From Cyanobacteria bacterium NC_groundwater_1444_Ag_S-0.65um_54_12 (GTDB lineage Bacteria > Cyanobacteriota > Sericytochromatia > S15B-MN24 > VGJW01): a DNA stretch of 10,435 bases. Numbering within the stretch: the first letter of the stretch is position 1; each line of letters opens with the position of its first letter. The translations under genes were made by a program, and so were the position numbers. Below are positions 1 through 6,924 of the stretch, in pieces. The stretch is taken from contig JACQUT010000284.1 in the NCBI GenBank assembly GCA_016267585.1, positions 1 through 10,435 of the forward strand. Direction: 5' to 3'. The notes under the pieces were generated by a model that worked only from the letters and a program-made list of their open reading frames with translations, was not told the DNA's origin and did no database searches.

Positions 1-2
1 CG

Positions 3-2309
3 TGCTGGGAATCAGCGCGCGCACCTGGCATCACGGCCTATCGGGCAGCTCAGGGACTTACGGCTGACACTGTCGCGGTTGCCGTGATTGTACAAGAAAT
101 GGTTCCAGCCGAAGTAAGCGGCATATTATTCACGGCTAACCCCGCCTCTGGCAAACAGGATGAAATCGTCATCCGTGCAGCTTATGGCTTGGGTGAAGGT
201 GTGGTCGGCGATCTGGTAGAGACCGATGGATTTTTCGTGCGCCACGATGAGATCAGAGCCGAGCTGGCCGAAAAGACCCAGATGGTGACTCGCGATACGC
301 TGCGTGGCAGCGGTACGACGATAGTTCCCGTGGCAGTCGATCGCTGTCACGTACCATGCTTGAGTGACGTCCAGGTCCGGGAGCTGGCCCAGGTCGGTCG
401 GACCATAGCTCTGGCCTGCGGTGCGCCACAAGATATCGAGTGGGCCTATGCCGCAGGGCAATTGCATATCCTCCAGACACGGCCCATCACGACGCTTGGT
501 CCAGGATACTCTTCCACTGTTTCGTCTGACGGGTCCGATCGGGTGAATCCAGGTCATGACACGTTAACTTTCGAGCCGAATGGCCGCGAGATCATCTGGG
601 ACAACTCGAATATCACGGAATCTTATTCGGGCGTTACCTCGGTTCTTACTTTCAGCTTTGCTAGCAATGCCTACTACATCGTCTATCAGCAAGTCTCTGC
701 TCTGCTCGGTGTGCCGGAGCAGGTCATAAAGGCTAATCTGGCAACCTACCGCAACTTGTTGGGCCTGATGAAAGGCCGGGTCTACTATAACCTCAAGAAC
801 TGGTATCGGCTCGTAGCTTTGCTTCCGGGTTTTGCAGCCAACAAGGCCTTCATGGAGCAGATGATGGGAGTAAAGGAACCTATAGAAATCTCGGTTCAAG
901 AGAGCAGAACCGGATTAATTGCCCGTTGGGCGCCGCTGGCCTTCATAGGTTGGCGGCTAGTTCGCAATTTCTTGGATCTCGACCGTCTGGTCGAGGAATT
1001 CCTACAACGTTTCTACAAGACCTACAATGCTTACCGCAAGCGGAATTTCGCCGAAATGCACCCCCAAGAAATTGTAGAGTTGTATGACTTGCTAGAACGC
1101 GAGATCCTGCACCAATGGAAGGCACCCATAGTCACGGACATCTTTGCCATGATCTGTTACGGCGTGCTCAAGAAACTTTGCCATGCCTGGTGTGCCAGCG
1201 CTGGCGAGAGCCTGCAAAATGACTTGCTTTGTGGCGAAGGTGGCATAGAGTCGACCGAACCCACCAAAGCCTTGATGCGCATGGCACGACGCATCCGTGA
1301 CGCTGAGCGTTTAGCGCGAGAGTTCGCACTACGTTCGCCAGCAGAACTCGAGAGCTGGTGGCGGGAATCACCAGAACCCTTGCGATCCGAACTCGCGGAT
1401 TTTCTCGATCGTTATGGTTTTCGTTGCATGAACGAGCTGAAGTTAGAGGAGCCAAGTCTGCGTGACGATCCTACTTTCATCTTCGCCATGCTCAAGAACT
1501 ATCTGGTGCGGGAAGACCTGTCGGTGGAAGCCATGGAAGCTCGAGAGCGCGAAATCCGCCACAGAGCTGAGACCAAGGTCGCTGCCATTTTGCGTTTCCA
1601 TCCGCTACGACGCCTCGTGTTCGGCTGGATGCTGGCGAACGCGCGCAAGAATGTCAAAAACCGCGAGAATTTGCGGTTTGCCCGTACCAAGATCTTCGGT
1701 CTCTGCCGCGAATTGTTCAATGCCGTCGGCGCATACCTGGCGCGTTCCGGAGTGCTGGCGAACGCGCGAGATATCTATCATCTGACCGTGCCAGAGATCT
1801 GGGGCTATCTGGAAGGCCGCGCTACCACCACCGAGCTGCGCGCACTCGCAGAGCTGCGCCAGCGCGAATTTGCCAGCTTTCGCCAGGCAGACCTGGGCGA
1901 TCGCTTTACCACCTGCGGGATACCATATCTCAACCCGCTGGGCGAGGAAGCGCTTTCTGCTTGCCAGGTGGATACCGTCACCGCAGATCAGTCAATCTTG
2001 CATGGTACGAGTTGTTGCCCCGGCACGGTCAAAGGTCCGGTACGCGTGATCCTTTCGCCGAGTGACGACATGCGCTTGAATGGTGAAATCCTGGTAGCGG
2101 AACGTACCGATCCCGGCTGGGTTCCGCTTTACCCTTCGGCTAGCGGCCTGCTCATCGAGCGTGGCAGCATTCTCAGTCACTCGGCGATCGTAGCGCGTGA
2201 GCTCGGCATCCCGGCTATTGTAGGGATCCGCAATCTCACCAAGCGGGTTCGTGATGGCCAGGTGGTAGAAATGGATGCCAAGGCGGGAATAGTTCGCTTG
2301 TCGTCCTGA
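3..2309 (+). CDS. Dikinase-type phosphotransferase (PEP synthase / rifampin phosphotransferase-like), 5' truncated
   Basis: The reading frame is open to the window edge. The codons before the GTG at 84 encode a conserved ATP-grasp stretch (CWESARAPGITAYRAAQGL), so the true start lies upstream and GTG 84 is internal. The visible 768 residues hold the end of the PPDK_N/ATP-grasp domain (VQEMVPAEVSGILFTANP, then DIEWA and QTRPIT at about 158-163), a central region of roughly 480 residues, and a C-terminal swivelling domain with the phospho-carrier histidine in SILSHSAIVARELGIPAIVG (His 726, codon 2178-2180). Known family members pass phosphate from ATP through this histidine to an acceptor. Classical PEP synthase has a PEP/pyruvate barrel after the His domain; here only 42 residues follow the His, as in rifampin phosphotransferase. 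I therefore infer a small-molecule phosphotransferase of unknown substrate, probably cytoplasmic. Databases would probably label it PEP synthase. The downstream GNAT-like gene is likely co-transcribed. Confidence 0.88.
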   Translation, partial: CWESARAPGITAYRAAQGLTADTVAVAVIVQEMVPAEVSGILFTANPASGKQDEIVIRAAYGLGEGVVGDLVETDGFFVRHDEIRAELAEKTQMVTRDTLRGSGTTIVPVAVDRCHVPCLSDVQVRELAQVGRTIALACGAPQDIEWAYAAGQLHILQTRPITTLGPGYSSTVSSDGSDRVNPGHDTLTFEPNGREIIWDNSNITESYSGVTSVLTFSFASNAYYIVYQQVSALLGVPEQVIKANLATYRNLLGLMKGRVYYNLKNWYRLVALLPGFAANKAFMEQMMGVKEPIEISVQESRTGLIARWAPLAFIGWRLVRNFLDLDRLVEEFLQRFYKTYNAYRKRNFAEMHPQEIVELYDLLEREILHQWKAPIVTDIFAMICYGVLKKLCHAWCASAGESLQNDLLCGEGGIESTEPTKALMRMARRIRDAERLAREFALRSPAELESWWRESPEPLRSELADFLDRYGFRCMNELKLEEPSLRDDPTFIFAMLKNYLVREDLSVEAMEAREREIRHRAETKVAAILRFHPLRRLVFGWMLANARKNVKNRENLRFARTKIFGLCRELFNAVGAYLARSGVLANARDIYHLTVPEIWGYLEGRATTTELRALAELRQREFASFRQADLGDRFTTCGIPYLNPLGEEALSACQVDTVTADQSILHGTSCCPGTVKGPVRVILSPSDDMRLNGEILVAERTDPGWVPLYPSASGLLIERGSILSHSAIVARELGIPAIVGIRNLTKRVRDGQVVEMDAKAGIVRLSS

Positions 2310-2320
2310 GGTGGACAGCA

Positions 2321-3442
2321 ATGTCATTCGCCTTCAATATCGCCAGTGCTGCAAAAGTGCATCATGCGGACATTGTAGCTTTTGGATTCGACAAAAAACT
2401 AAGCAAGGCCTTTATTGAACTATCAGAAATAATCTACAAATCGGACCGACTACGGATTCAGCCGCTTAAATCCAGCATACTGCAGCAGCTAGACGAGACC
2501 AATCCCTGGTATCAGCGCGGTGAAGCTTGCCATTTCTTGTTACCGGGGGCTGGTCGCATTTCAGCGTTTCATACTGCTGATAGTGCTATCGGATATGTCG
2601 GTTTCTTCGAGTGTATCGAGAATTTTGGTGTGGCCGAGCGGCTACTGGCATCTGCGGTAGGCTGGCTACACGGCCGGGGCAGTAAAATCGTTCGTGGGCC
2701 TATAAATTTCGACACCTGGCATTCCTATCGCTTTGTTACAAAAGGCAGCGAGTTTCCACCTTTCTTCCTCGAGCCATACCATCCCCCTTACTACCCTACT
2801 TTCTGGGAGCGCTATGGTTTTGCCGCCAGTGCCAGATACTGCTCGCACCAGCATGATGACATGAGCCAAATAGTGGCAGCACTCGAGCCACATTACCAAA
2901 AAGCACTACGCTCGGCTTTCACTTTTCGCCCGCTGGATCTCGGACGCTGGAGCGAGGAATTGCGACTCTATCATGAATTGAGTTGCGAGATTTTCCGCGC
3001 TAACTGGGGCTATACGCCGCTAGGGTTTTCAGAATTTGCCAGGCTGTATGCCGCAAGCCGTCCCTTGTTGGACACTGGCATGAGCTGGTTTGCGCAAGAT
3101 CGCGCCGGTCATTACGTTGGTTTTATTTTCGGACTACCCGATCATAGTCGAGCGATCCGAGCCATGCGTGGTGCCAGCGGACCAGTCGGTGCCATGCGTT
3201 TCCTGGGGGCTCGCCGCAAGCCCACTAGCGCTATCTTGAAAACGCTCGGCGTTCTGCCAGCGGCGCGTGGCTCTAACGTGGGATTCGCACTCGGCTACCT
3301 GTTTCATCGCCAGCTGCTCGAACAAGGCTACCAGCAGGCTATTCATGCGCTCATGCTGGATGACAACGCTTCTCGGCGGATGTCATTCACCAAAGGTGGT
3401 CGCATGATGCGCGAGTATGCCGTTTTCGATCTTACGCTTTAG
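2321..3442 (+). CDS. GNAT-fold acyltransferase-like protein, YghO-type
   Basis: 373 residues. The sequence resembles the large GNAT-superfamily proteins of the YghO type: GPINFDTWHSY at about 126-136, EPYHPPYY at 151-158 followed by the ERYGF segment, NWGYTPL at 228-234, and a C-terminal acetyl-CoA-binding-like stretch (PAARGSNVG at 313-321, then LLEQGYQQAIHALMLDDNASRRM). Members are about this length and their acyl acceptor is unknown. The ATG at 2321 is preceded by a good Shine-Dalgarno-like TGAGGTGG (2307-2314) that overlaps the stop of the dikinase gene. The 11-base gap implies one transcript. No signal peptide or membrane helix is visible, so it is probably cytoplasmic. I infer a shared small-molecule or lipid-modification role with the upstream phosphotransferase, but the sequence does not say which. 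Confidence 0.8.
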   Translation: MSFAFNIASAAKVHHADIVAFGFDKKLSKAFIELSEIIYKSDRLRIQPLKSSILQQLDETNPWYQRGEACHFLLPGAGRISAFHTADSAIGYVGFFECIENFGVAERLLASAVGWLHGRGSKIVRGPINFDTWHSYRFVTKGSEFPPFFLEPYHPPYYPTFWERYGFAASARYCSHQHDDMSQIVAALEPHYQKALRSAFTFRPLDLGRWSEELRLYHELSCEIFRANWGYTPLGFSEFARLYAASRPLLDTGMSWFAQDRAGHYVGFIFGLPDHSRAIRAMRGASGPVGAMRFLGARRKPTSAILKTLGVLPAARGSNVGFALGYLFHRQLLEQGYQQAIHALMLDDNASRRMSFTKGGRMMREYAVFDLTL

Positions 3443-3474
3443 ACCAAATGCCACTGTGGGCATTGCTTTAGACC
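3436..3474. repeat. 10-bp direct repeat pair flanking the convergent gene ends
   Basis: GCTTTAGACC occurs at 3436-3445, covering the stop codon of the GNAT-like gene, and again at 3465-3474. The second copy is followed by CATTTG (3475-3480), the reverse complement of CAAATG (3445-3450). The repeats surround the hairpin at 3447-3464. They may be a small local duplication or chance; no mobile element is seen. Confidence 0.35.
3447..3464. terminator. Possible weak bidirectional terminator hairpin
   Basis: A perfect 6-bp inverted repeat, AATGCC (3447-3452) and GGCATT (3459-3464), encloses a 6-base loop between two convergent genes. On the plus strand it is followed by GCTTTA, only a short T run; on the minus strand it is followed by TTTGG. 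Location favours a terminator for one or both genes, but the stem is short and the T tract poor. Confidence 0.35.
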
Positions 3475-3489
3475 CATTTGCGGTTCGTG

Positions 3490-4749
3490 TTAGCGATGCA
3501 TAGAAGAGCGGAGGCCCCGAGCAAGCGCATACCCGCTCTCTCTACGAATGGTGGCAGGATCGATGCCCGCGCGGTAAGCCAGTACTAAACCGGCGGCTTC
3601 GAGGTAAGAGGTTGCAAATTCAGCAGCTATGCCAAGCTGCTCCGGTCCCACTTGCAAAATAGAGCTATTCTGCACCGCTAACAAGGGGATACCTCGGCAA
3701 GCTGCCCTGATGATTCCAGCGCTACCCATTGCGCTTGCCGGTGCTATCACGAGATCAGGTGCTAGCAGATCTCCGGGGCTGGTATCTTGGCCAGAGACTA
3801 TTCGGGGGGCGCGTTGGAGGCCTTTCAGCACGCAAGCTAGATAAGTGCCACCAATCTCTTCCGCGGCGGCTCGCGGATCGCAAGGTTCACTGGACGGCCA
3901 AATAAAGGGCGCATGAGCACAGGGAACTCTCAGAGCGAGACTTATGAAGTGCGAGAGAATGGCCTCGAGTCCTCCCAGGGGGTCTGGAGCCTGGCCACCC
4001 AGATAACCCTCTATTGGTGCCGCCAGGTAGCTAAAATCACCTACCAATGCGATGGCCTGGGCACCAGTAGCTAACAGACGCTTGGCACTGGCAAGCAGAA
4101 TCTCTGGATTGGCTAGCTCACCATGAGTGATGCCACTCGGCCCTCTGGCCAAATTGAGCGCTAGTGGTTCTGCAGTTAGATCTAGCGTTACCATCCCACC
4201 TCCTACCATTCGAAAAGTATTTGCGACATTTTCTAGCAATTGCAGACCACCAGCTTGCTCTACTCCCTGATCTACCAAGAGGCCTATCCGGTTAGCGCGA
4301 CTAGGCCGCAAAGCACAATTCCCGGCCAGCCAACGATCAAGCATGGCTCCTTCGACATACCAAACGTTAGGGGAAGCCCAGTTACAGGCAGCGGCATTTA
4401 CCGAATTGGGATGGGTCACGACGCGATCGGCAGCGCAAGCCAACAGATTGGTGGCTGGCGTGCCATCGCCGGCGTAACCACCCAATTCCAGTCCGATCCC
4501 GGTGGGAAGCAATTGTGTCACCACATAAAACGCACTGTCGTTTCGGTTTGGCGGCATGTGTCTTGTGGCGGAGATTTCTGGAATTTTCAAGCCTTCCAGA
4601 ATGGTAATTTCTGCCCACAGTGAATTGCTTGTCACCTTGGTGATGGCCCAGCGCAATGGGTAGGCGGGCGCCACCGCATGCTGGATGGCTGGTTCTATTT
4701 CCCGTAAATCACCATCCCAAGAAATCTCCCGACTTACCGTGCGGATCAA
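3490..4749 (-). CDS. DUF3326-family protein with N-terminal extension
   Basis: 419 residues, last gene of the chemotaxis operon as seen here. It matches the DUF3326 family, which I know mainly from cyanobacteria: PTGIG (82-86), GGYAGDGTPATNLLA (90-104), THPNSVNAA (112-120), a YVEG segment, an N-R-I-G-L-L-V-D-Q-G-V segment, DPLGGLEAILSHFI, VPCAHAPF, a D-P-R-A-A-A-E-E motif, and a C-terminal APASAMGSAG and AVQNSS region. The family has no biochemical function known to me. Recalled members begin close to PTGIG, so the first 75 or so residues look like an added N-terminal region. The start is TTG at 4749, chosen because a near-perfect AAAGGAGG lies 9 bases upstream and no better start is placed there. 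It follows cheW by 41 bases. No membrane helix or secretion signal is evident. It could be a chance passenger in the operon, or linked to signalling or motility; the sequence cannot decide. Confidence 0.82.
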   Translation of the reverse strand: MIRTVSREISWDGDLREIEPAIQHAVAPAYPLRWAITKVTSNSLWAEITILEGLKIPEISATRHMPPNRNDSAFYVVTQLLPTGIGLELGGYAGDGTPATNLLACAADRVVTHPNSVNAAACNWASPNVWYVEGAMLDRWLAGNCALRPSRANRIGLLVDQGVEQAGGLQLLENVANTFRMVGGGMVTLDLTAEPLALNLARGPSGITHGELANPEILLASAKRLLATGAQAIALVGDFSYLAAPIEGYLGGQAPDPLGGLEAILSHFISLALRVPCAHAPFIWPSSEPCDPRAAAEEIGGTYLACVLKGLQRAPRIVSGQDTSPGDLLAPDLVIAPASAMGSAGIIRAACRGIPLLAVQNSSILQVGPEQLGIAAEFATSYLEAAGLVLAYRAGIDPATIRRESGYALARGLRSSMHR

Positions 4750-4758
4750 CGGATATAG

Positions 4759-4766
4759 CCTCCTTT
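4759..4766 (-). promoter_or_regulatory. Strong Shine-Dalgarno for the DUF3326 gene
   Basis: The minus strand reads AAAGGAGG here, full complementarity to the anti-SD consensus, 9 bases before the TTG at 4749. It decides the non-ATG start and suggests efficient, independent initiation after cheW. Confidence 0.75.
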
Positions 4767-4768
4767 GG

Positions 4769-4795
4769 TTGCCTGAATACCGGCAATCGTTCAGG
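4769..4795 (-). other. Two mutually exclusive small hairpins at the cheW / DUF3326 junction
   Basis: CCTGAA (4772-4777) pairs with TTCAGG (4790-4795), and the overlapping TTGCC (4769-4773) pairs with GGCAA (4782-4786). Both cannot form at once. They cover the cheW stop codon and end just before the DUF3326 ribosome-binding site. There is no T tract, so this is not a standard terminator. Short stems like these can arise by chance. Confidence 0.3.
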
Positions 4796-5270
4796 TGATG
4801 GCTTCCTCTTCGGCTCCTCTGAACAGGGCTTCGAGATCCAAGAGAATCAAAATGCGCCCCTCGTATTTGCCTAGACCCATTATATAGGGCGAGCGTTTTT
4901 GAAAATGAATAGTAGGCGGATCTATTTGATATTGTGGCAGCCAGACTACCTGGTGGACGGAATCTACCATGAAGCCAAAATACTCAGCGCCCCACTCCGC
5001 AATAACGATGGAGTTGGAGCTGCCAGGGATATGCGATAAGCCGAACCAACAGCGCATGTCAAATATGGGAATGACTTCACCGCGCAAATTTATCAGACCT
5101 TGTACATAGTTGGAAGCATGGGGTAAACGCGTAATCGGTACCATCCCGATAATTTCCCGGATGCGGGTGATACCGAGACCATATTCTTCGCCACTCAAAT
5201 AAAAAGTTACCAGCTGGATGGATTTGTCATGTCCACTGGTAGTATTGGTTTGCGCCAGCTGGAGATTCAT
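4791..5270 (-). CDS. cheW: Chemotaxis coupling protein CheW
   Basis: 159 residues, usual CheW length. It is a single CheW/SH3-like domain: LVTFYLSGEEYGLGITRIREII (about 20-41), ITRLPHASNYVQGLINLRGEVIPIFD, the hallmark stretch with the N-L-R-G-x-V-I-P core, then FGL and a C-terminal ILILLDLEALF strand. CheW bridges chemoreceptors to the CheA P5 domain at the membrane-proximal array. The ATG at 5270 directly abuts the stop of the sigma gene (no spacer) and the ribosome-binding site lies inside that gene, so translational coupling is likely. About 15 polar residues precede the domain. Confidence 0.95.
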   Translation of the reverse strand: MNLQLAQTNTTSGHDKSIQLVTFYLSGEEYGLGITRIREIIGMVPITRLPHASNYVQGLINLRGEVIPIFDMRCWFGLSHIPGSSNSIVIAEWGAEYFGFMVDSVHQVVWLPQYQIDPPTIHFQKRSPYIMGLGKYEGRILILLDLEALFRGAEEEAIT

Positions 5271-6074
5271 CTAGCCTCCGGCGTGAGCAGGTCGTGATTT
5301 GTTGATAGAGGGTTCGATTCCTAAATAACGATTAATCCAGGTACGCAAGCGCAGCGCAGCTTGGGAATGAAGTTGACAAACTCGTGATTCCGAGACTTTT
5401 AACACCATTCCGATTTCTTTGAGGGTCAATCCTTCTTGGTAATATAAGGCCAGCAGAATCTTTTCGCGCTCTGGCAAAGCATCGATGGCTTTTGCCAATT
5501 CTGCTCGGAATTCTTGCTCTTCCAGTATGGCTGCCGGGCCAGGTCGCTCGTCGACCATGGTATCGAGCCATGTAATATTCTGGCCGTCATCGGAAACCTG
5601 CACCAGCTCATCCAGCGATAGAAAGGGACTGGTTGCCTGCGCTAGTAATTGAGCTAACTCATGATTAGAGAGGCCCAGCTCCTTCGCTAGTTCTTCCTCA
5701 GTCCCCGTTCTTCCCAGTCTAGCCTCTAACCGCGCCATGGCTTCCGCTATGTCGCGTGTGCGCGATCGCACCGAACGAGGAACCCAATCCTGGGAACGCA
5801 ATTCATCAAGGATAGAACCACGAATGCGTGTAATGGCATAGGTCTCGAACTTTACCCCGCGATCGAGGCTAAATTTTTCAATGGCTTGAATTAGCCCGAT
5901 CAACCCATAACCGTAAAGATCTTCTTGATCAATAGTTGGCGGTAAAGTAACAGCCAGCCTGCCTACCACATACCTCACTAACGGAGCATACTGCAGTATT
6001 AGCTGCTCACGCACTTTCGGCTCGCCGCTTGCGACAAACCGCCGCCAAAGTTCGGCAGTACCGGCTTCTGCCAT
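5271..6074 (-). CDS. fliA: Flagellar-type sigma factor (FliA/SigD/WhiG, sigma-28 family)
   Basis: 267 residues, typical of sigma-28. Region 2 spans about 22-103: LILQYAPLVRYVVGRLA, then DQEDLYGYGLIGLIQAIEKF (49-68), RGVKFETYAITRIRGSILDELR and DWVPRSVR, the last being characteristic of the FliA/WhiG group. Region 3 follows (RDIAEAMARLEARLGR and EEELAKELGLS). Region 4 begins with LPEREKILLALYYQEGLTL at about 200, with the helix-turn-helix at 216-239. It directs RNA polymerase to late flagellar and chemotaxis promoters. No gene for an anti-sigma factor FlgM is visible here. The start is ATG at 6074; GAGGA lies only 3 bases before it, a short spacing. A 96-base gap separates it from the upstream membrane-protein gene, the largest gap in the operon, so it may have its own regulation. 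Confidence 0.95.
   Translation of the reverse strand: MAEAGTAELWRRFVASGEPKVREQLILQYAPLVRYVVGRLAVTLPPTIDQEDLYGYGLIGLIQAIEKFSLDRGVKFETYAITRIRGSILDELRSQDWVPRSVRSRTRDIAEAMARLEARLGRTGTEEELAKELGLSNHELAQLLAQATSPFLSLDELVQVSDDGQNITWLDTMVDERPGPAAILEEQEFRAELAKAIDALPEREKILLALYYQEGLTLKEIGMVLKVSESRVCQLHSQAALRLRTWINRYLGIEPSINKSRPAHAGG
5275..5279 (-). promoter_or_regulatory. Ribosome-binding site of cheW inside the sigma gene
   Basis: The minus strand reads GGAGG 4 bases before the cheW ATG. It lies in the last codons of the sigma-factor gene, which supports the abutting start and coupled translation. Confidence 0.7.
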
Positions 6075-6170
6075 TAGTCCTCAACGAATAGCCACAATAA
6101 TACCCATAATAGCTGTCGCCCTGGGGCATTGCAAGGCGACCATTCTTGATCTACCGCAGATGGTGCTAAT
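6075..6170 (-). other. Leader-like gap before the sigma gene with hairpin and 20-codon mini-ORF
   Basis: GTCGCC at 6115-6120 is complementary to GGCGAC at 6135-6140, giving a 6-bp stem with a 14-base loop on the transcript and no following T run. In the same stretch an ATG at 6143 opens a 20-codon frame (MVALQCPRATAIMGIIVAIR) whose TGA (6081-6083) overlaps the sigma gene's GAGGA ribosome-binding site. The mini-ORF is in frame with the upstream membrane-protein gene, separated from it by that gene's TAA at 6171-6173. It has no clear ribosome-binding site. It may be a leader peptide, decayed coding sequence or chance. Confidence 0.3.
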
Positions 6171-6434
6171 TTATTCCTCCGTATCGGATTCCGGTTCAGG
6201 GAGCGGTTTAGCTTGCGCCGCCTGAACCGAACCGCCATTGGATCGGGCTGGTGGGACATAAGGTACTTGAGCCATGAAATAATCTAATGAGAATCCCAGG
6301 ATACCGCCCAGGAAAGAAGCGATTACCGCTCGAAACGTTGCGGTGGTGACGGTAGCTCCAGCTATGATAGCTACCAGACCAACTAGCAGAAATGCTGCAC
6401 AACCGAGGATCAGTGTCCAATTTTTTTGGAGCAT
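6171..6434 (-). CDS. Small two-helix membrane protein between cheD and the sigma gene
   Basis: 87 residues from the ATG at 6434; a TTG two codons upstream (6440) is an alternative start and neither has a clear ribosome-binding site. There are two hydrophobic segments, about LILGCAAFLLVGLVAIIAGA (residues 8-27) and the AVIASFLGGILGF stretch (about 36-50), followed by a Pro-rich, acidic C-terminal tail (PLPEPESDTEE). I do not recognise a family. In Bacillus subtilis a small membrane protein gene (swrB/ylxL) lies next to sigD, and this gene has a comparable place, but no sequence similarity can be claimed. Codon-by-codon it reads as a real protein in a packed operon, 14 bases after the cheD stop. 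Confidence 0.72.
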   Translation of the reverse strand: MLQKNWTLILGCAAFLLVGLVAIIAGATVTTATFRAVIASFLGGILGFSLDYFMAQVPYVPPARSNGGSVQAAQAKPLPEPESDTEE

Positions 6435-6448
6435 TGGCAATTAGCAGT

Positions 6449-6922
6449 TCACAAATCGAGATCTGGTCTACCAGAGGCCCGTATTTGCAACCGCCAATCG
6501 TTCATAAAAAATCTCGCCGTCCTTCCCCAAGTACCGCCTAAATCCGCGGCGATGATCGGTATTTTGGCCCTCTCCAGAGTACGGTACATGGCATCGACAT
6601 TTCGTGTCCCGATGGTAAGGAATTCACCCTGCGAGCGGAACATCTGCGAACCACCGGTAGCCTTGGCTACTATTCGGTCACGCTGAGCGCCGGCCGATAC
6701 GATTGAACCCAACAAAGCAAAAATCGCGGTGTCGGCAAATTTTGCCGGACGATCTCCCAAAATACCTTGCTGCGAACTTGGTAGCATGATGTGGGCCATC
6801 CCTGCCACAGTAGCTACCGGATCATAGAGCACTATTCCTACGCAAGATCCCAGTCCTGGAACACAGAAGACCTCTTGCGGATCGACCGAAACCCGCAATT
6901 CAGCCATGCCGACATGAATCAC
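6449..6922 (-). CDS. cheD: Chemoreceptor glutamine deamidase CheD
   Basis: 157 residues, normal CheD length. CheD deamidates receptor glutamines and binds CheC. The sequence shows PGLGSCVGIVLYDP with the catalytic Cys27, GMAHIMLP with His44, then GGSQMF, IGTRN and DLGGTWGRT. Cys27 and His44 have the same numbers as in Thermotoga maritima CheD. The third triad position there (Thr21) appears to be Val21 here. The GTG at 6922 is chosen because VGMAELRVS, a conserved N-terminal stretch, begins before the first internal ATG (Met6). It starts 2 bases after the cheC stop, consistent with coupling of these partner proteins. Confidence 0.94.
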   Translation of the reverse strand: MIHVGMAELRVSVDPQEVFCVPGLGSCVGIVLYDPVATVAGMAHIMLPSSQQGILGDRPAKFADTAIFALLGSIVSAGAQRDRIVAKATGGSQMFRSQGEFLTIGTRNVDAMYRTLERAKIPIIAADLGGTWGRTARFFMNDWRLQIRASGRPDLDL

Positions 6923-6924
6923 GA

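Noticed and set aside
84..86. GTG at 84 as the real start of the dikinase gene
   Set aside because: The frame continues upstream with conserved ATP-grasp sequence to the window edge, so the gene is truncated rather than starting here.
4240..4623. Plus-strand 127-codon frame opposite the DUF3326 gene
   Set aside because: It has no recognisable motif and runs opposite the conserved core of a well-supported gene.
1897..5769. GCGATCGC octamers (1897-1904 and 5762-5769) as a cyanobacterial HIP1 signature
   Set aside because: Only two copies were noticed, both inside ordinary coding sequence, and the CheC/CheD/FliA gene set does not fit cyanobacteria.
6074..6259. Minus-strand 61-codon frame whose TAA overlaps the sigma gene ATG
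   Set aside because: It overlaps the tail of the two-helix membrane protein in another frame, is Arg-rich without a recognisable motif, and has no clear ribosome-binding site. The TAATG overlap alone is weak evidence.
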